The notes below the pieces were generated by a model, which did no database searches, was not told where the DNA came from, and saw only the letters and a list, made by a program, of their open reading frames with translations. A DNA stretch of 64,000 bases, taken from the NCBI GenBank assembly GCA_965277445.1, contig CBDICY010000013.1, forward strand, positions 2,418,001 to 2,482,000. The letters are read 5' to 3'. Of this stretch, positions 60,410-64,000 are shown piece by piece. Both the position numbers and the translations under genes were made by a program. The DNA comes from JAFMDF01 sp965277445. Its GTDB lineage: Bacteria > Bacteroidota > Bacteroidia > Chitinophagales > Saprospiraceae. Positions within the stretch are counted from its first letter, which is position 1, and each line of letters opens with the position of its first letter.

Positions 60410-61603
60410 CTATTTCTTAGAAGACAAAAATAATTTATTTATCACCCTTGTATTATCCTCAACAATACTCAATATTTCTGCCAATTCATTAGGCGTATAT
60501 TCTCTTCTAATAGTTTCTATATCTCCTTCTATGAGTCCATCTCTAATCGACCAAATACCGATCAATTCATAATAGGTCTCATTGGCGATACTATCATCGT
60601 AGTTCAATTCCTCCAGAATATACTTAGCGGAATCCTCATCGGTTGCGTCAATAGCTAATTTCTGGGCAAGCTTCCTGATGCTCCGTTCCAGATGAATAAA
60701 CGCAGTTGTTAATTCTTTTTCAAACTTAGATTTAACAATATAATGTTCCACTTTTTTAGCTGCGGGAACTAAAGAATCAAAGGAAGTGTCATATAGGTCT
60801 TCAAAGAATTTATTCGCATTGATGATAAAAATCATCTTTTCGTTTAAACTGAATGTTTTAGATATGTAATGTTCATAAGGTTTCTTATTGGATTGTAACC
60901 AATCTCCTTTTGCAACATCGAAAGTAAGAAAAAGGACATCTTGCTTATTTTCATGGGAATACTTTAACATTTCATGATATATAAAATAATCGCCGTAAGG
61001 AAATTTTGGTTTTTCCAATATATCTCCCTTTCCTGGGAAAGATTTGTGTGGTTCGGCTTTACTATTGTGTGGATCAATGGTGCTGTGTAAAAAATCAAAT
61101 TCCTTCTTTAGAAATTTTTTCTCGGAAGTAGACAAATTATTAATTTGTTTAAAGTTAGATAATATGTCCAATAATTCCTCCTCGACAACTTTGGGATTTC
61201 CCGTATCTTCTGTTGCTTCAGGTGCAATTTGTAACTCAAACAGAAGATTAGCTAATGCATCCGTAGCATCCGTTAGTTGTGCGGCTGGTAGATTTGCATA
61301 GCGTTTCATTACCTCTTTCTTATTTCTAATAAATTCTTGCTGTACTTGTTTTGTTAAGACAATCTGATCTTTTCTTTCTAGGAAGAATTTATGCAAAAGC
61401 GCTCTTCGTTCTGGGGAAACGGTATAGCCTCTTAATAAGACATTGGTATCTAAAAAGATAGGAATAGTTGTATTTAAGTTAACCGCAGCTTGCAGGTTAT
61501 TAGCATAATAAGTTAAGGCTGTCTGATGGTCAGGCAATTCAGGTTTCCCCTCAATGGTATGGAAGCTATATCCTTTTTCAATTATGGATTTACTATCGGA
61601 CAC
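60410..61603 (-). CDS. PIN-like domain protein (probable ribonuclease fold)
   Basis: 397 residues. PIN-type acidic residues are visible: the first Asp in IPIFLDTNVLLRGY (about residue 52), a Glu in TKQVQQEFIRNKKEV (about 86), and later acidic positions in KFPYGDYFIYHEML and VLFLTFDVAKGDWL (about 208-234), with a long helical insertion between. Large stand-alone PIN-like proteins of this kind occur in defence islands and as possible RNases. The C-terminal third (about 275-397) is helical and unrecognised. No antitoxin-sized neighbour overlaps it, so a classical VapBC pair is unlikely. Confidence 0.7.
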   Translation of the reverse strand: MSDSKSIIEKGYSFHTIEGKPELPDHQTALTYYANNLQAAVNLNTTIPIFLDTNVLLRGYTVSPERRALLHKFFLERKDQIVLTKQVQQEFIRNKKEVMKRYANLPAAQLTDATDALANLLFELQIAPEATEDTGNPKVVEEELLDILSNFKQINNLSTSEKKFLKKEFDFLHSTIDPHNSKAEPHKSFPGKGDILEKPKFPYGDYFIYHEMLKYSHENKQDVLFLTFDVAKGDWLQSNKKPYEHYISKTFSLNEKMIFIINANKFFEDLYDTSFDSLVPAAKKVEHYIVKSKFEKELTTAFIHLERSIRKLAQKLAIDATDEDSAKYILEELNYDDSIANETYYELIGIWSIRDGLIEGDIETIRREYTPNELAEILSIVEDNTRVINKLFLSSKK

Positions 61604-61711
61604 ATTATTTCTTTTTTCTTAACGATCGAGAATGCTCTCGGCTACAAAGAATAGCGACCAAATGGAAGCCATTGTCTTTGTCTAATTCTGATCAAAATTA
61701 AGCAATATACA

Positions 61712-63211
61712 TCAATAAACAATATTCACCGATTTCAAAGTCGTATAATTATAAACCCCTACTTTCCCTAATTCTCTGCCAATTCCAGATTGTTTATACC
61801 CACCCAAAGGTAAATTTGGATCAGACCGAACAGGTGAATTAACATAAACGACCCCTGCTTCTAAACGGTTAATCATCGCCATTGCCTTAGAAATATCCTT
61901 TGTCCAAACCGTAGCAGCTAAGCCCAATTGACTATCATTCGCTAAGCGCAACGCATCTTCCATGTCTTCAAAAGGAACGGCGGCTAAAACAGGTCCAAAA
62001 ATTTCCTCTGTAATAATTTGTTTATCATTATCTGTGGCACTAAAAATGGTTGGTGCCAAATAAAAGCCTTTATCCTTTGGATTCGCTACGCCACCAGAAA
62101 TGAGGGTAGCACCTTCTTCCATTCCTGTATGAATATAACCACGTACTTTTTGTAAATGTCCTTTAGAAACGAGTGGACCTAATTGAGCAGTTTCATCAAA
62201 ACCATGTGATATTTTCATTTTCTTAGCGGCGTGACTAATATCTGTTAAAACCTTATCAAATACTTTTTTTTGAATGTAAACCCTTGATCCAGCCACACAA
62301 ACTTGACCTTGGTTTCTAAAAATACCAGCCGCTACACCGTTGGCAGCAAAGGCTAAGTCCTCAGCATCATTAAAGACAATAGCAGGCGATTTTCCACCTA
62401 ATTCTAATGAAACACCCGTAACATTATCCATTGCAGTTTTGCCAATAATCTTCCCCGTATAAGTGGAACCTGTAAAAGTGATTTTTTTAACATCTGGATG
62501 GGCGGTCAGACGTGCGCCAGTTGTGGGACCGTTTCCTGTAATGACATTCAGTACCCCTGGTGGCATACCTGCTTCCATTGCTAATTCCGCTAATAATAAA
62601 GCAGATAAAGGGGTTTCCTCCGAAGGTTTAAGCACGACTGTACAACCCGCAGCTAAGGCAGGAGCGACTTTCCAAGCGGCAATAGAAAGGGGGAAATTCC
62701 AAGGAACAATGGCGGCAACTACGCCAATAGGTTCTCGTTTAGTAAAAGCAAAGTTTTGTCGGCCACCTTTTTGTGGTTGGGAAATATCAAGTGTTTCTCC
62801 TTCTATTTTTGTTGTCCAACCCGCATAATATCGAAAGGTTTTTGCTGCGCCACCTGCATCAGAAGACCGAGCATCTTTGATTAATTTACCATTTTCTAGC
62901 GTAACCAATTGCGCTAAGCTTTCCGAATGTTCGGTGATTTTTTCCGCTAAACGATATAAAATTTTCCCTCTATCATCTGGACTCATTGTTCGCCAATCAC
63001 TATTGTATACAAAGGCTTTTTTAGCGGCCCTTACTGCTTGATTGACTGTTTCTTTTGAACCTAAAGCTACCTTACCAATTTCTGCTTCCGTAGCTGGATT
63101 GATAACGGAGATTTGCTGATTAGATTCAGCGTTTGTATATGCCCCATTAATAAAATGTTGGTGGTTTTTCTTAGTTAAAAATTTAGTTAATCTATCGGTA
63201 AATTGTATCAT
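61712..63211 (-). CDS. Aldehyde dehydrogenase (NAD(P)-dependent, ALDH superfamily)
   Basis: 499 residues, standard length. Motifs are IVPWNFPLSIAAWKVAPALA, the NAD-binding FTGSTYTGKIIGK, the catalytic Glu in SLELGGKSP (about 268) and the catalytic Cys in FRNQGQVCVAGSRV (about 302), then EEIFGPVLA and the end GGYKQSGIGRELG. It oxidises an aldehyde to a carboxylic acid in the cytoplasm; the overall sequence is like the betaine/phenylacetaldehyde/retinal-type ALDHs. The specific substrate cannot be told. Confidence 0.93.
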   Translation of the reverse strand: MIQFTDRLTKFLTKKNHQHFINGAYTNAESNQQISVINPATEAEIGKVALGSKETVNQAVRAAKKAFVYNSDWRTMSPDDRGKILYRLAEKITEHSESLAQLVTLENGKLIKDARSSDAGGAAKTFRYYAGWTTKIEGETLDISQPQKGGRQNFAFTKREPIGVVAAIVPWNFPLSIAAWKVAPALAAGCTVVLKPSEETPLSALLLAELAMEAGMPPGVLNVITGNGPTTGARLTAHPDVKKITFTGSTYTGKIIGKTAMDNVTGVSLELGGKSPAIVFNDAEDLAFAANGVAAGIFRNQGQVCVAGSRVYIQKKVFDKVLTDISHAAKKMKISHGFDETAQLGPLVSKGHLQKVRGYIHTGMEEGATLISGGVANPKDKGFYLAPTIFSATDNDKQIITEEIFGPVLAAVPFEDMEDALRLANDSQLGLAATVWTKDISKAMAMINRLEAGVVYVNSPVRSDPNLPLGGYKQSGIGRELGKVGVYNYTTLKSVNIVY

Positions 63212-63249
63212 TTTTGTGAATTATTGTTTTTGAGGCTCTGATAATAATT

Positions 63250-63507
63250 GGATGGTTGACTTTCAGTCAACCTGTTATTTTTTGAACATCAATATTTTAG
63301 GGGTTGTATCAAAACATTCGGCAAATATTTTTTAGCCGAATAAAATTTCAAAATCCTCTCCCTAACCCCCTCCAAAGGGGGAAAAGTTCTGTGCAATTTG
63401 AAAAATCAGAACTTTTAATGGCGGATTTTTTCAAAACGGGTCTTTTGATACAGTCTCTGTTATTTTTTGAACATCAATATTTTAGGTTGACTAAAAGCCA
63501 ACCATCC
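63250..63507. repeat. 73-bp palindromic element interrupted by an insertion (copy 2)
   Basis: The left arm 63250-63272 and right arm 63484-63507 match the arms of the intact element at 5066-5138. The middle is split by 63301-63456, which is bounded by two exact 29-bp copies of the element's own spacer (63272-63300 and 63457-63485). Removing the insert and one copy leaves exactly 73 bp. Confidence 0.85.
63301..63456. mobile_element. 156-bp MITE-like insertion
   Basis: It starts near TTGTATCAAAA and ends near TTTTGATACAG, giving 10-bp terminal inverted repeats (63305-63314 and 63443-63452). Inside are a CCCTAACCCCCTCCAAAGGG hairpin and an AAAAGTTCT/AGAACTTTT hairpin. It has no coding capacity and is flanked by a 29-bp direct duplication. 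Confidence 0.7.
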
Positions 63508-63544
63508 TGCTTGATGAAGCGAAATTTGTCAAAGCCCCACCCAA

Positions 63545-64000
63545 TTAAAACTTTGGTAAATAATTGAGCATGGCCAAAATATGGCAAATACCTATTACTA
63601 AACTGAGTATTAAAATAATTACTAAAAGTGGTTGACCACCAGATAACCGATAATGGGTCTTTTTATCAGCAGCTCTAAATTTTTGCACCATTAAAAAGGG
63701 TAAAATAAAATAACCTAGAATGACCATTAAACCGGCAAATCCAATAGCTGCAATAAATCCATGCGGGAAAAACAAACTAGCCAATCCTGGAGGGAGAAAA
63801 GTAATACAAGCAGTATAAAACCTTCCTTTTGCATTATTCTCAAAACCAAATCTATCAGCGATATAATCAAATAAGTTCAAACCAACGCCTAAAAAAGAAG
63901 AGATAATGGCACAATTAGAAAAGAACGTTAAAGCGGATTGAATGGTTGAGTTTCCTATCTTATGCTCTAAAGCGCCAACTAGATCCCCCATATTGCCACC
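63545..64000 (-). CDS. Aromatic amino acid permease (HAAAP/TyrP-Mtr family), partial
   Basis: The gene runs off the right edge; the visible C-terminal 151 residues begin GGNMGDLVGALE. Four hydrophobic segments follow, with the loop FFSNCAIISSFLGVGLNLFDYIADRFGF between them and a typical segment ALTFFSNCAI, PPGLASLFFPHGF that matches tyrosine/tryptophan permeases of this family. It should import an aromatic amino acid with protons across the inner membrane. The stop at 63545 is intact; the N-terminal two thirds lie outside the window. Confidence 0.8.
   Translation of the reverse strand, partial: GGNMGDLVGALEHKIGNSTIQSALTFFSNCAIISSFLGVGLNLFDYIADRFGFENNAKGRFYTACITFLPPGLASLFFPHGFIAAIGFAGLMVILGYFILPFLMVQKFRAADKKTHYRLSGGQPLLVIILILSLVIGICHILAMLNYLPKF

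Noticed and set aside
63304..63567. 87-residue frame across the 63.3-kb repeat
   Set aside because: It reads through the nested insertion and both palindrome parts; non-coding repeat DNA.

Overview
The window is AT-rich chromosomal DNA from a member of the Bacteroidota, most likely a Saprospiraceae-type (Saprospiria) bacterium. The evidence is: type IX secretion C-terminal signals on two large secreted proteins, SprB-type repeats, Bacteroidota-style promoters (TAnnTTTG) before the initiator tRNA and lacI, Bacteroidota-type Crp/Fnr and TraR/DksA-like proteins, and the gene order (TPR protein)-secG-groES-groEL. No rRNA operon, CRISPR array, intact insertion sequence or prophage is visible.

Layout. 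1-4.2 kb: a transposase-like remnant, a Crp/Fnr regulator, a truncated second Crp/Fnr copy beside a palindromic repeat, then MaoC and FabG-type genes of acyl-CoA metabolism. 4.4-10.2 kb: small membrane and lipoprotein genes, a MarC protein, a SET-domain methyltransferase, a DksA-like protein and a PepSY-like protein. 10.4-17.6 kb: a compact sucrose/fructan locus (fructokinase, LacI regulator, sucrose phosphorylase, sucrose-type MFS carrier, GH32 lipoprotein). 17.8-28.0 kb: groEL, groES, secG and a TPR gene on the minus strand, with three plus-strand genes between groES and secG. These three look like the three components of an HBL/NHE/Ahl-type alpha-helical pore-forming toxin. 28.3-35.2 kb: a giant secreted T9SS protein. 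35.7-40.4 kb: an alpha/beta hydrolase, an AGPS-like FAD oxidase, an SDR, ribosomal protein S21 and a second SET protein. 40.9-50.2 kb: a T9SS protein with nine alternating Kazal-like repeats, an Lrp regulator, a sugar dehydrogenase-cytochrome c lipoprotein and a DUF3179 fusion protein. 50.6-64 kb: initiator tRNA, rimM, a methyltransferase, a two-component system, folE and a QueD/PTPS gene, mutS, a PIN-domain protein, an aldehyde dehydrogenase and the end of an aromatic amino acid permease.

How the genes work together. In the sucrose locus, GH32 probably splits sucrose or fructan outside the cytoplasm. The carrier imports sugar, sucrose phosphorylase makes glucose-1-phosphate plus fructose, and fructokinase phosphorylates the fructose. 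LacI is the likely local repressor. The tripartite toxin is the most notable system: each protein carries a differently built membrane-active segment at the same place in the chain, none has a signal peptide, and the genes sit inside an otherwise conserved housekeeping block.

Intergenic DNA is rich in palindromic elements. The clearest cases are a 73-bp palindrome present twice, one copy split by an insertion flanked by a 29-bp direct duplication; a 36-bp element present twice with its 10-bp core inverted; and several long hairpins built from quasi-repeated words that sit where terminators would be expected. All function calls rest on reading motifs by eye; no database search was run.
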